Assembly (NCBI GenBank): GCA_964410945.1
Contig: CAYPJE010000049.1
Span: forward strand, 1-20,834
Reading direction: 5' to 3'
From: CAYPJE01 sp964410945
GTDB lineage: Bacteria > Fidelibacterota > Marinisomatia > Marinisomatales > TCS56
DNA: 20,834 nt
Within the stretch, counting starts at the first letter, position 1. Each line of letters opens with the position of its first letter. Below the pieces are notes generated by a model. The model ran no database searches and was not told the DNA's origin. It was given only the letters and a program-made list of their open reading frames with translations. This document shows, in pieces, positions 6,426 through 15,901 of the stretch. A program made the translations under genes and the position numbers.

Positions 6426-7142
6426 TTATTTTATCCAGTTAAATATTTTATATATCCGTAACCGCCAGACCATGAAAATGGCTTCAAACATGATCGACTT
6501 ACTCATCTTGGATTCACCAATCGTACGATCGATAAATATTATGGGGTGCTCCACCACCCTGAATCCCCTGGCCCACGATCTGAAATTCATTTCTATTTGA
6601 AAGGAATAACCCTGGGATTTAACTGTATTCAGCTCGATTGCTTCCAGGACTTTACGGCTCCACACCTTGAATCCGCCGGTACCATCCTTGATCGGCATTC
6701 CGGTCACAATGCGTGAGTAAATATTGGCACCGTAACTCAAGGCTAGACGGCGCAGGGGCCAGCGCACGACACTGATCCCGTCGCAGTAGCGGCTACCCAC
6801 TATAAAATCATAATCATCGAGTAAATTGATCATAGCCGGTATTTCATTGGGATCATGGGACATATCGGCATCCATCTGCACGATTATATCATAACCGTTT
6901 TCCAAAGCCCATTGAAAACCATAACAATATGCGGTGCCCAACCCTGACTTTTCCGGCCGGCGCGCCAGGTGGAGATTTTCATATTTCCCCTGCATGGATT
7001 CCACCAGATCACCCGTCCCGTCCGGTGAATTATCATCAACAATTAGTACATGATAATCGGGATTGACATCGAATACCTTTTCTAATAGTGTCGGTACATT
7101 TTTTTTCTCGTTATAGGTCGGTGAAACAATCAGCGTCTTCAT
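6426..7142 (-). CDS. Dpm1-like polyprenol-phosphate mannosyltransferase (GT2)
   Basis: A 238-residue soluble-type GT-A enzyme. Motifs are SPTYNEKKNV (7-16), IVDDNSPDGTGD (34-45), the metal-binding QMDADMSHDP (89-98), GSRYCDG (116-122) and DGTGGFKVWSRK in the acceptor region. This matches the polyprenol monophosphomannose synthase/dolichol-phosphate mannosyltransferase group, which moves mannose (or sometimes glucose) from GDP/UDP-sugar to polyprenyl phosphate on the cytoplasmic membrane face. There is no C-terminal membrane domain, so it is the short single-domain form. Its ATGA overlap with rmlD and 7-nt gap to the GT2 fusion place it in a surface-glycan cluster. Sugar specificity cannot be read from sequence. 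Confidence 0.85.
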   Translation of the reverse strand: MKTLIVSPTYNEKKNVPTLLEKVFDVNPDYHVLIVDDNSPDGTGDLVESMQGKYENLHLARRPEKSGLGTAYCYGFQWALENGYDIIVQMDADMSHDPNEIPAMINLLDDYDFIVGSRYCDGISVVRWPLRRLALSYGANIYSRIVTGMPIKDGTGGFKVWSRKVLEAIELNTVKSQGYSFQIEMNFRSWARGFRVVEHPIIFIDRTIGESKMSKSIMFEAIFMVWRLRIYKIFNWIK

Positions 7143-8029
7143 AAGCTGTCCTGTTTAAAAATTTTTGTAATTGCCTGTTCGACAGAGTAGAGTTTTATTC
7201 CGTTAATCGCAGCTATTTTGTCATTTTTCAAACCACAGCGCAAAGGTCGTGGTGCTATCTGGTTCAAATCGGCTGTTGAAATTGAGTTAATCAGTCTGGT
7301 ATCCAACCTGAAAATCTGAGCAATCTTCCTGGCAAATTCAAGACGGTTCAAATAATCGGTCCCGCCGTAATTGAAGATACCCACCACCCGGTCATCAATT
7401 ACCGTTTTGACTGCTTCCGCCAGACCGATAGTCCAAGTAGGATTATTCCACTGGTCATCGACAATATTCACCTGTTTTCCAGCCCGTAGTGAATCAATCA
7501 ACCATTTAAGAAAACTGGCACCGGTGTGGGTTGAACTGCCAAAAACAACGTTTGTTCGAAGAATTGTATAATCCCTGGCTCCCGCCATGAGAATCCGCTC
7601 GGCCTGCTGTTTGCTGCGACCGTAATGATTGATTGGATTCTGTGGATCGTTCTCATTATAGGGCCCGTTGGTGCCATCGAATAAATAATCGGTGGATATC
7701 TGGATGAAATGCAAGCCTGGTTTGGAGGCCGCTTCCAGCAGATTACCAACTGCCTGGGCATTGACCAGGTTCGCCAACTCCGGATTGCGTTCACATTCGT
7801 CTACATTCGTAACGGCTGCCAGATTTACGATTACATCCGGTTGCCAGGCTTTGAGATTGTTCTCCAGATCACTCAAACTGGTTATATCCATAGCCAGCTT
7901 CCGACCCTTGAAACTAAAACCAGCCAACAAGTCCAGATCAACTGCCAACAAATCATATTCATCCCGCAGGATTGACAGCACGTCTATTCCAAGCTGGCCG
8001 AAGGCACCAGTTACCAACACTTTTCGCAT
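7139..8029 (-). CDS. dTDP-4-dehydrorhamnose reductase-like (RmlD) NAD(P)-dependent epimerase/reductase
   Basis: A 296-residue extended short-chain dehydrogenase. It has the nucleotide-binding GAFGQLG (8-14), D-I at 48-49, NLAAVTNVDECE (69-80), ISTDYLFDG (111-119) and the catalytic Y136-GRSK140. These are characteristic of RmlD/RfbD, which reduces dTDP-4-keto-L-rhamnose to dTDP-L-rhamnose with NADPH in the cytoplasm. It starts 9 nt after the DUF4837 stop and ends in ATGA overlap with the mannosyltransferase. The rhamnosyltransferase-like GT2 two genes downstream fits a rhamnose pathway, but rmlA, rmlB and rmlC are not in the window. Related reductases making other deoxysugars share these motifs, so the symbol is left blank. 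Confidence 0.8.
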   Translation of the reverse strand: MRKVLVTGAFGQLGIDVLSILRDEYDLLAVDLDLLAGFSFKGRKLAMDITSLSDLENNLKAWQPDVIVNLAAVTNVDECERNPELANLVNAQAVGNLLEAASKPGLHFIQISTDYLFDGTNGPYNENDPQNPINHYGRSKQQAERILMAGARDYTILRTNVVFGSSTHTGASFLKWLIDSLRAGKQVNIVDDQWNNPTWTIGLAEAVKTVIDDRVVGIFNYGGTDYLNRLEFARKIAQIFRLDTRLINSISTADLNQIAPRPLRCGLKNDKIAAINGIKLYSVEQAITKIFKQDSL

Positions 8030-8038
8030 TATGGCTAT

Positions 8039-9049
8039 TTACTCCACCTGGTCAACGAAAAATGAATGAGCTATCAGATCCAACTGGCGCATTAAGATAA
8101 TTTTTTCCGATCCGGGAAAATAGATCAATACATTGATCTGATAAGTCCGGTCGGTGACACCATCATAAAAAATGTAATGAATGAACGGTCCACCCTGTGC
8201 TTCAACCACCTCTTCCCAGAGACCGGTTATTTTCCAGGCTGTCCAGTTCTTGAAATCGACCGTCTGCACTTTGAGTTTGAAATCGGTAAAACGAACATTG
8301 CCATAGAGTGAATCGGCGTAGGCCTGGGCCATCTCAGTGGCACCGGACTGGTCAACATCAACTAATCCGTCCGTCCAATTCACTGATAGCCAACGAAATG
8401 GCTGCTCACGACCCATCCAGAAAAAATTATCTTCGGGTGCTTCCTTCAATACCAGATATCCCCAGGGTACCAGAATACTCCAGCCGTATTTGCCAAGCAG
8501 CTCTTCTTCCAGATCGGATTGCCGGGATTTATGAAACAGGTATTTGCCCTGCCGGATCGCGAACAGGTCATCATACTGCTGCTTCAGCCAGTCGCTGTGC
8601 TTGTTCAATTCATGTTTCAGATGATCAACATCCCGGGCACAAAGAATCAGTAACAATTGATTCTTGGCATAGGTGTCCCTGGTTAGGAAAATTGCCTCAC
8701 CGCCCTGTTTGGCATCCTTGTATGTTTCGGCCGGCAATAACTGTTTAACCAGCAGGTTGCCGGGATCGGTTTCATCAGTACCAAGTCCGATAACAACAGC
8801 ATTGACATGGGTTCGGTAACGGTTGAATTCGGCGATATCCACACCACTCATGAAATATTCCAGTTCGGGTTGCGGAGTATACAAGGTATCGTTAAAAACA
8901 ATTTCCAGTGCTTCTTTCACCTGTGTTTCATGTGGTTGAGGCACCATTATTGTTATTTTATTATCCCGACCGATTGCGTCGCGCTGTGATTCACATCCCA
9001 CCAGCAATAACGTTGTGAGTAAAATTGGTAAACTAATCCTTAACAGCAT
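8039..9049 (-). CDS. DUF4837-family lipoprotein
   Basis: The product is 336 residues from the ATG at 9049, which has an AGAAGGA ribosome site about 6 nt upstream. A TTG 33 nt further out is possible but would weaken the signal peptide. The N-terminus is a lipoprotein signal with lipobox LLLVGC19, so the protein is lipidated and faces the periplasm. The sequence after it (KITIMVPQP, then LEYFMSGVDIAEFNRYRTH) and the later region around ILVPWGY and the RWLSVNWTDG segment agree with DUF4837, a family I associate mainly with Bacteroidetes and relatives and whose function is unknown. It sits between rnr (66-nt gap) and rmlD (9 nt), heading the sugar cluster. Function is not assigned. Confidence 0.75.
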   Translation of the reverse strand: MLLRISLPILLTTLLLVGCESQRDAIGRDNKITIMVPQPHETQVKEALEIVFNDTLYTPQPELEYFMSGVDIAEFNRYRTHVNAVVIGLGTDETDPGNLLVKQLLPAETYKDAKQGGEAIFLTRDTYAKNQLLLILCARDVDHLKHELNKHSDWLKQQYDDLFAIRQGKYLFHKSRQSDLEEELLGKYGWSILVPWGYLVLKEAPEDNFFWMGREQPFRWLSVNWTDGLVDVDQSGATEMAQAYADSLYGNVRFTDFKLKVQTVDFKNWTAWKITGLWEEVVEAQGGPFIHYIFYDGVTDRTYQINVLIYFPGSEKIILMRQLDLIAHSFFVDQVE

Positions 9050-9115
9050 GAATTTTCCTTCTGGTACAAACAGGAATTTCAAAATAATGTAGAAATAATC
9101 ATAATATAAACTCCG

Positions 9116-11236
9116 TCAGTTACCGTCTGACAATCGGAAATTAGCCCTCAGTTTATCAATCAGCACTTCCTGTACCAATACCTCCACCGCATCACCAAGA
9201 GAAAACTGGTGCCCATAGCGCCGTCCGCGCAGACAATAGTGTTCGGTGTCGTGAATAAAATCATCGCCTTCCAGGGTGGAAATATGGACCAGGCCCTCCA
9301 CCAGGGAGTCAGCCAGTTGGACATAGAATCCCAAACTGGTCACCCCGGAAATAATTCCAGTGAACTGCTTTCCAACCTGTTGCTGCAACCAGCGCAACTG
9401 TTTCAGCTTAATATATTCCCGTTCAGCTTCCAGTGCTTTTATCTCGCTGGCGGTGGATGTCTCGGTAATAGATAATAAATCCTCAACTGCTGTTGATTCC
9501 GGTGTATTTACCGAGCGGGAGTATTCCTTGATCAATCGATGAACAGCCAGGTCGGGATAGCGGCGAATCGGACTCGTAAAATGGGTATAGACCGAGAAAG
9601 CCAGGCCAAAATGTCCCCGCCGGTCAACGGCATACAAAGCCTTGGTCATTGTGCGCAGGGCCAGGTTCTCGACCAGGTTGCGATGGGGTGAATTTTCTAC
9701 CTGTAACAGGATATCACGCATCCCGGCCGAGGTCAGTCGCTTCTGGCTGGACTGGTGGGTGATGCCGATCCGTTTCAGTAAATCAAGGAAACCTTCCACA
9801 TCACCAGCCGGTGGTTCGTCGTGCACCCGATAGATAAATGGTACAGTTTCTTCCCCTTTCATTGGAATTTTCTCAGCCACGAGCCGATTGGCCAATAGCA
9901 TGCATTCCTCAACTATCCGGTGGCTTTCCAGCCGCTCACTGGGTTTAATCTCGTGGGGAATTCCGTCCGCCGACATGCTGAAGAGTGGTTCGGGTATATC
10001 AAAATCGATGCTGCCCATTTTCATCCGCTGTTTGCGGAGGGCCCGGCAAATTCGCTGGAGATCTAGCAGGCGTTTCCGCTCCGGGTGAGTTTTATCATCG
10101 TTCAGGACAGCCTGTACCTGTTGATAGGTAAACCGGTAATTACTGTTTATAACTGTCAATGTTACCCGGGAATCGACAACACGGTAATGTCTGTTAAGAT
10201 CGATTACTGCCGAAACCGCCAGTCGATCAACTTCCGGTTGCAATGAACACAGCACTGCTGATAGTTCTTCCGGGAGCATATGGACCGTCGCGTCGTCAAA
10301 GTATACCGATGTTCCCCGGCTGCGGGCTTCACGGTCAAGCAGGCTGCCCGGCGTGACAAAATAACTGACGTCAGCAATATGGACCATCAAGCAATAACCG
10401 GAATCGGTTCTTTCCAGCGAGATTGCATCATCGAAGTCACGGGCCGATTCGGGATCAATCGTGAAAGTCATCAAAGACCGGAAATCTTCCCGGCCATCCG
10501 CCTCCCGGTCAATCATCTTCTGGCTGAATTTACCGATTTCAGTTTCAACGGTTCCAGGGAAGGCAGTATCGTATCCATATTTGGCCATGACTATATTTAC
10601 ATCATTGGCCGGATCGTCGACCTCACCCAGGACTTTCACCACCCTCACCAGCACCGGACTTGTATGACTGCCCCAATCCTTGACCTCGGCAATAACAACC
10701 TGTCCGGGAGAAAACCGGATTTTACGCCCTGGTAATATTCTAATTCCTCGGGGTGATGTTACAGGCTGGATAGCAAGGAAGGAGTGCTGTTTTTCCTGGA
10801 ATACCGTGCCCACGAACTGACTTGTGCCACGTTCGATAACACGATTGATAATTCCCCTTGGTCCTTCAAAACGATTACCAGGCAGCAGTTTGACCCGCAC
10901 CAGATCTCCGTTTACCGCATTTCCAAGATTGCGGCGTCCAATATAGATATCCGGTTCGGGTTCCGGACGGAGTACAAAGCCGAAACCCTTCTGATTAATG
11001 GTTAACCGACCCTCGATGTGCTTATCCTGTCGACCCAGTATATACAGACCACGCTTGATCCTTCGAATTTCTTTCGATTCAATCAGGCGGCGCAGGGCAA
11101 TTTTGAAGGTATTCAACTCGGTTTGTTTGATTCCCAGGCGCCTGACCAGGTCTCGCTGCCGAAAGGTTTGGCGTGGAGACTCCCTGAATATCCGGAGGAT
11201 CACCGGCCGCCAATCTGATTTACGGGAATTAGCCAT
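9116..11236 (-). CDS. rnr: Ribonuclease R, 3'-5' exoribonuclease
   Basis: The product is 706 residues from the ATG at 11236; a GTG codon directly before it is also in frame. Domains in order are an N-terminal winged helix (about 8-67), cold-shock RNA-binding domains (about 74-205), the RNB catalytic domain (about 250-580) and a C-terminal S1 domain (about 620-704). The catalytic motif IDPESARDFDDAI (260-272) retains the four metal-binding aspartates D261, D267, D269 and D270. HFTSPIRRYPDLAVHR, the RNase R/II signature, lies in the late RNB domain. RNase R degrades structured RNA processively in the cytoplasm. The protein is slightly shorter than E. coli RNase R and lacks its long Lys-rich tail. 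The gene begins 2 nt after the Omp85 stop, linking it to the envelope genes, while a 66-nt gap follows it. Confidence 0.95.
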   Translation of the reverse strand: MANSRKSDWRPVILRIFRESPRQTFRQRDLVRRLGIKQTELNTFKIALRRLIESKEIRRIKRGLYILGRQDKHIEGRLTINQKGFGFVLRPEPEPDIYIGRRNLGNAVNGDLVRVKLLPGNRFEGPRGIINRVIERGTSQFVGTVFQEKQHSFLAIQPVTSPRGIRILPGRKIRFSPGQVVIAEVKDWGSHTSPVLVRVVKVLGEVDDPANDVNIVMAKYGYDTAFPGTVETEIGKFSQKMIDREADGREDFRSLMTFTIDPESARDFDDAISLERTDSGYCLMVHIADVSYFVTPGSLLDREARSRGTSVYFDDATVHMLPEELSAVLCSLQPEVDRLAVSAVIDLNRHYRVVDSRVTLTVINSNYRFTYQQVQAVLNDDKTHPERKRLLDLQRICRALRKQRMKMGSIDFDIPEPLFSMSADGIPHEIKPSERLESHRIVEECMLLANRLVAEKIPMKGEETVPFIYRVHDEPPAGDVEGFLDLLKRIGITHQSSQKRLTSAGMRDILLQVENSPHRNLVENLALRTMTKALYAVDRRGHFGLAFSVYTHFTSPIRRYPDLAVHRLIKEYSRSVNTPESTAVEDLLSITETSTASEIKALEAEREYIKLKQLRWLQQQVGKQFTGIISGVTSLGFYVQLADSLVEGLVHISTLEGDDFIHDTEHYCLRGRRYGHQFSLGDAVEVLVQEVLIDKLRANFRLSDGN

Positions 11237-11238
11237 CA

Positions 11239-12627
11239 CTATAATTTACCACTTATTCTGATATGAATCCGGCCTTCAGATATTGCCGAAGAAGGTGTCA
11301 GCCCATAACTCAGTTCAAGAATCGCCCCTTCGCTTTGTTGAATTATGCCGCAGCCATATCCGGCCGGGAACGGATGATATCCGGTTCCAATCCCCGCATC
11401 ATAAAAACACAGTAAATGCAAACTATTACTGCTGCGGTAGATTAATTCCGTCTGGGACAACAGGATCTGGTCAGCTGAGTAAAATGCTTCCGGATAGCCC
11501 CGCAGCGTACTGGCTCCACCAAATTGAATCTGTTCGGCTTCAACCTGATCGCCGGTTCGGGTAAAATAGCCTGCGCCCGAAAAACGGCCATGCAACACCA
11601 GTTTATTGAACACCGGCTGATAGTGCTGATATTCAAACCGGTAACGAGCAAGATAGTCATTGTCTGCCTGTCCCGTATGGGTACCATAAGCCATAAAAAT
11701 TTCCCAGTGATTACCAGCGGTTGGCAACCAGCGGTTATTGCGCCGGTCTCCGGTTAAGGTGGTGTAAATCGACGCACTGCTGGTAGCCGCAACCCCGGCC
11801 GAATCCCCATCGTCAGTCGGAGTGACCGTAATATTCTGTCCCCCTACCTGCCAGCTTCCCAGTGGACTGAAATTGGTAATAATTCCCAAACCGGACTGTA
11901 GCCTGACATAAAGTCCCTGCTCCAGTTTCTGCTCAAATTCGGCCCTGAATCCTAGCGGAGCACCAAACGGAGCCGGTTCTTCGATGGCGATTTCAATATT
12001 CTGTGATAATTCATTCTTCCGCTGCCATTCCACTTCCACAATCCCTGCTGTGTGCCAGATATTCTCCAGATGCAAATCCAATTCGCCGGTAACCAGCAGA
12101 TCATCCTGGTCAGAACGACTCAGACCAATGATTCCACTGAACCGACTGGCGAATTCAGGCTGAAAATCAACAATGGCTGCCAGCTTCCGTTCATCATATC
12201 GACCCAGTGTATAGGACGTATGGTCATTAATAAAAGGGTAGGCGGTTTTAATCCGGTCGAAATTGCGATCCAGTTTTGTGCCCGGCTCAATACGCATCAA
12301 TGGCTGAAATATTTTACTGCTGACCATCGGATATACCATCTCTTCGTTTATGAATACCAGTGAATCTACTTCCAGCTCCCAGCTTTCCAGGCTATAGATG
12401 GCTTTCAGCACCCGTGCTTTACTGTAAACCAGTTTGTGCAGATTGATTCGGTAATTTAATGCTCCCCTGTGAACCAGGATTGAATCCAGTTGTTGATGAA
12501 TAGAAACTGAATCCGTTCCCTGGATTTCCCAGTGAAAATCCGGCACTTCAACCTGCAATGGAATTTGCCCGGACAACCAGGTTATGAATATCAACGATAT
12601 GAATCTAGAAAAACGCACGAATCTCAC
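11239..12627 (-). CDS. Omp85/BamA-TamA superfamily outer-membrane barrel protein
   Basis: A 462-residue protein with an N-terminal signal peptide (FSRFISLIFITWLSG). Residues about 85-140 look like a single POTRA-type module (LEVDSLVFINEEMVYP... IEPGTKLDRNFDRIKTAYPF). The rest is beta-barrel, with the Omp85 signature FGGASTLRGY (the conserved G-G-x-x-x-LRGY loop) about 90 residues from the end. Omp85 proteins insert or export substrates at the outer membrane. With one apparent POTRA it is smaller than BamA and closer to short TamA-like or patatin-type barrels. The start is GTG, overlapping the giant OMP stop by 23 nt; a GTG three codons in is an alternative. The tight link suggests it may serve the upstream 1098-residue protein, which is inference. 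Confidence 0.8.
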   Translation of the reverse strand: MRFVRFSRFISLIFITWLSGQIPLQVEVPDFHWEIQGTDSVSIHQQLDSILVHRGALNYRINLHKLVYSKARVLKAIYSLESWELEVDSLVFINEEMVYPMVSSKIFQPLMRIEPGTKLDRNFDRIKTAYPFINDHTSYTLGRYDERKLAAIVDFQPEFASRFSGIIGLSRSDQDDLLVTGELDLHLENIWHTAGIVEVEWQRKNELSQNIEIAIEEPAPFGAPLGFRAEFEQKLEQGLYVRLQSGLGIITNFSPLGSWQVGGQNITVTPTDDGDSAGVAATSSASIYTTLTGDRRNNRWLPTAGNHWEIFMAYGTHTGQADNDYLARYRFEYQHYQPVFNKLVLHGRFSGAGYFTRTGDQVEAEQIQFGGASTLRGYPEAFYSADQILLSQTELIYRSSNSLHLLCFYDAGIGTGYHPFPAGYGCGIIQQSEGAILELSYGLTPSSAISEGRIHIRISGKL

Positions 12628-15600
12628 CGTTGACGGTTATGAAGTTATCATAGCGGCTGTCATTCAAATAACTGCCATTAATATTCAAATTGAGATTCGG
12701 CCCCAGCATAATCTGTCCCGACAGACTCGCCCGGAATGATTGTCCGATCGCCAAACCTTGCAGGGCTTCGGGTGGCAGGGATGATATTGCGGTGCCAGCC
12801 TCCACATTATACCAGTTAATCTGGCTTCTCAGTCTGCCTTTCCGGCCCAGGAACCGTAAAACGTTAATTTCCACACCGAAGGCCTGGGCATCAAATTCTT
12901 CAGCCACATGCTCACCGGCATCATTCCCAAAATTAAATAATGTTTCCAACTGCCAGGTCCGTTCCACTTTCAATTTTCCACCTGTTGAAATCCAGTATCC
13001 ATCCACATTCCGGTCACGTAAATCCGAGACAGTGGAATTAATCTCTGAGGTGTGCAGATATCCACTCCCGCTGATCTGAAGTTCACGGTTTAATACATAA
13101 GCCAGATCACCACCGGTTTCAAATTCCAGCTTCAAATCCATCCCCCTGGGGTCAAGGCCGTTCAAGTCCCGTTGATTCCGGTCCCAGATCCGAAATTGGT
13201 ATTTCCTCTTTGCCGGCCGATAAACAACTTCCGTCCGGCGGTTCAATCGGGCCCTGATAATATCTTCGTCATTCAGATTCCCGGCAGTTAATCTGTTCAG
13301 ATTAAAATCCAATCCACGATATTCAGTGTTCAGTTCAATTGAAGCCGCTAATCCCTGTAAAAAATCGATTCCGGATTTATTAAAATCAAACTCGATCCGC
13401 TCGATTCCTTCAAACCTGGTAGTTGGATTCCGTTCACCGGTCAAGACAGTATAGGCGATATAAGCACCATTGATATCAGAAATATATTCATTGAACTCAG
13501 GATCATAACGGTATTGCCCCAGGCCAACGCCAACTGAATCGTAAACGATAGCCCTGCTCTCAGTGTAGGTCTCTTCCAGGCGAGTTTTAGAATCGATGCG
13601 CCAGGGGCTTTTCCGGTTGAAATAGGTAAAATGGGCACTTATCAGTTCAAAATCGACGGTTTGCCCATCAGTTTTCGATTCTTTCAAATGTTTTTGAATA
13701 ACAACATCGGCCACTAATCCATCAGTTCTTTTTAATTTGTAATTCAATGAACCAAAATAGGCGGTGCTGGCCGTCTCCAGGCCAGCTAAGGTTGTGTCCA
13801 AATCCATCTGATCCCGGCGCTGGCCGACTCCCAATTCCATTGAATTCGATTGACCGGAAAAGATCAGACCTCCTTTCTGCTCATCAAATTGAGACATATT
13901 TCGATTTATTTCGCCCTTGTATTCAAAATAGGGATGGAAACGGCCGGGTAATCCCACCAGCCTGGTATTGATTTGCCGCAGGTGTTCGTCACTGGCATCG
14001 ACCTGGCTGACCTGTAACAGATATTCCGGCATCCAGTCCAGTTTTCCAAGTACACCCAGACGATTGCGCGACCTGACCTGTGTTCCCAATTGGTAACGGG
14101 CTAAATCCCAGTTGGTGACCAGCTGATCGCGGCGCTTCAGCGATAATCCGGCTTCCAGCATATTTTCGCCGGCATCCAACTCTTCAGCAAGGTTCCAGTC
14201 ACGGTTAAAGCGAGCCGTACGATCTCTCTGAAGAGCAGCGAATTGATCCGATTGGCCCCAGTTCTTCAACTGGTAGCCTAATTTAAATTCACCAGGAAGA
14301 TGGTCTTTAGTGCCAGATAATGCCAGATTATAGCCCCACCCCAGATTATCGGAATCATCCCGGGAAGAAAAACTGTTGTCATCTAAATCAGAGAAGGCAA
14401 AATCAACGGCCAGGGAATTTGATCTGCCCAGCGATCGAACCGCAGATATCTGCAGTAATTGATGATCCTGCGGAGCGGTTAATTGTCTAACCGGGCTGTA
14501 TAAGTCCTGATATGAATTACGTTCATTGACTGGAATATATTCGTAGTACAACCGGCCATCGCCGGTAATTTGCCGAATGTATTCGCCTTTCGTAACATCA
14601 TTTTGAAAGGTCACGGCAAATCGGTCACCTTCCGTACCAATCGGCATTAAATCATAATAAATGTAGATTCCATCGATAAACAAATAATCACCGGTTGAAT
14701 CACTACTGGCACCGGAGATTCCGGCCGGTCTGTCTCCCGCCTGCTCAAGCAGATCGATTTCCACGTCCGATAAATCAGTTTGGCTGCGGTTGATATTATC
14801 AGCTTCCCGAATGTAACTGACAGCAATTTTGCCTGTCTCATTCCAATGCCGGATCAGCTCTCCCCCACTGATGCTGCGGGGATATTTCAGATCCGTATAC
14901 TGGTACTCCACCAGGATGTCAGAATCGGAATGAATCAGGCGCCGGGCGGTGAAGTGAATCTCACCGGCTGAATAATCGATGATATAGTCATGGTTTTCTC
15001 CCCGCATCAGTCGCTGACCATCCAGATATACCCGCTCCGATCCGGCAATGACGATTATATCTCGGCTGCCACTGCCGGACGTTAATGAATAGGGGCCCTG
15101 GTTTCCATCAGTTCCTTTGAACGACATTTCATGGTAATTCCCTTTGGAGCCGGCAAAAACCGCCGTTCCGGAATAGTTACCTTGTTCATATTTCCCGGTG
15201 AGACCGGTTAAACGACGGTTCAGGCTGACAAATCGGCCCTGCTGGAGATTGATTTCAACATCGCCAGCAGTAACATTTCCATAAGGATGAGTTACCGAAA
15301 GATAGACCTGATCCAGTTCATCAATCGATTGGGTATTCCCCTCCGGTTGAATCGGCAGACTTTCATCGGTAAGGATTCCATTGACCTGGATATCCGGCCC
15401 CAGGTTTCCCTGTAACTGGAGGCGTAATCCACCACTGAAATCCGTGCCACTTAATGGTGATAACTCGATATTGCGGTAAATTGTCCCCGCTGCCTGTAAA
15501 TCATCGTTTCCGGCCTGTATTGGATCATCCGGTTCCACAATGGACGCCTGCACAGCACGGTTGGAATCAACTATTTCTTCAACCAGCGGCAATTGCAGAT

Positions 15601-15901
15601 AACCCGGTCCTACGCTTGGTGGCAAACCGCCGGATAGATACTGGTAGGAGGCCACAGCAATCATAGTATCAACTGGAATCGCCGTAAAACCCAAGCGACC
15701 ATTGACAGGATCAAGCTGATAGTCAGTGACTAGTTGTCCATTATGAAACAGCTGGAACTGGGAAGTGATGATAGCTTTATTACTCAGATCATATATGCTA
15801 TCCGGCTCAAAAACGACTAGTGTATCCCGGGCGTTGTCGATATCAAAAGGTCGTACCCACCCAACGATTGACAGGAGAACTATAATGAAATATTTACGCA
15901 A
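12605..15901 (-). CDS. Large outer-membrane beta-barrel protein with FCB-type 'DG...G.dY.IDY..GEI.F' modules
   Basis: This is a 1098-residue protein. The start is TTG at 15901, giving a short signal peptide (RKYFIIVLLSIVG); no in-frame ATG precedes the mature part. Residues 287-336 contain a repeat-like module (VYLDGQRLMRG, then DYIIDYSAGEIHFT and DILVEYQYTD). A weaker copy lies at about 52-88 (HNGQLVTDYQLDPVNGRLGF). Both are of a kind I associate with SprA-like and other large FCB surface proteins. From about residue 480 on, the sequence is an alternating polar/hydrophobic strand pattern of a large barrel ending in aromatic FF, as in BAM substrates. Function is unknown. It overlaps the propeller gene by 8 nt and the Omp85 gene by 23 nt, so the three probably act together at the cell surface. 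Confidence 0.7.
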   Translation of the reverse strand: MRKYFIIVLLSIVGWVRPFDIDNARDTLVVFEPDSIYDLSNKAIITSQFQLFHNGQLVTDYQLDPVNGRLGFTAIPVDTMIAVASYQYLSGGLPPSVGPGYLQLPLVEEIVDSNRAVQASIVEPDDPIQAGNDDLQAAGTIYRNIELSPLSGTDFSGGLRLQLQGNLGPDIQVNGILTDESLPIQPEGNTQSIDELDQVYLSVTHPYGNVTAGDVEINLQQGRFVSLNRRLTGLTGKYEQGNYSGTAVFAGSKGNYHEMSFKGTDGNQGPYSLTSGSGSRDIIVIAGSERVYLDGQRLMRGENHDYIIDYSAGEIHFTARRLIHSDSDILVEYQYTDLKYPRSISGGELIRHWNETGKIAVSYIREADNINRSQTDLSDVEIDLLEQAGDRPAGISGASSDSTGDYLFIDGIYIYYDLMPIGTEGDRFAVTFQNDVTKGEYIRQITGDGRLYYEYIPVNERNSYQDLYSPVRQLTAPQDHQLLQISAVRSLGRSNSLAVDFAFSDLDDNSFSSRDDSDNLGWGYNLALSGTKDHLPGEFKLGYQLKNWGQSDQFAALQRDRTARFNRDWNLAEELDAGENMLEAGLSLKRRDQLVTNWDLARYQLGTQVRSRNRLGVLGKLDWMPEYLLQVSQVDASDEHLRQINTRLVGLPGRFHPYFEYKGEINRNMSQFDEQKGGLIFSGQSNSMELGVGQRRDQMDLDTTLAGLETASTAYFGSLNYKLKRTDGLVADVVIQKHLKESKTDGQTVDFELISAHFTYFNRKSPWRIDSKTRLEETYTESRAIVYDSVGVGLGQYRYDPEFNEYISDINGAYIAYTVLTGERNPTTRFEGIERIEFDFNKSGIDFLQGLAASIELNTEYRGLDFNLNRLTAGNLNDEDIIRARLNRRTEVVYRPAKRKYQFRIWDRNQRDLNGLDPRGMDLKLEFETGGDLAYVLNRELQISGSGYLHTSEINSTVSDLRDRNVDGYWISTGGKLKVERTWQLETLFNFGNDAGEHVAEEFDAQAFGVEINVLRFLGRKGRLRSQINWYNVEAGTAISSLPPEALQGLAIGQSFRASLSGQIMLGPNLNLNINGSYLNDSRYDNFITVNGEIRAFF

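Noticed and set aside
10280..10735. 151-codon plus-strand open frame
   Set aside because: It lies wholly opposite the RNB and cold-shock coding region of rnr, with no independent coding signature.
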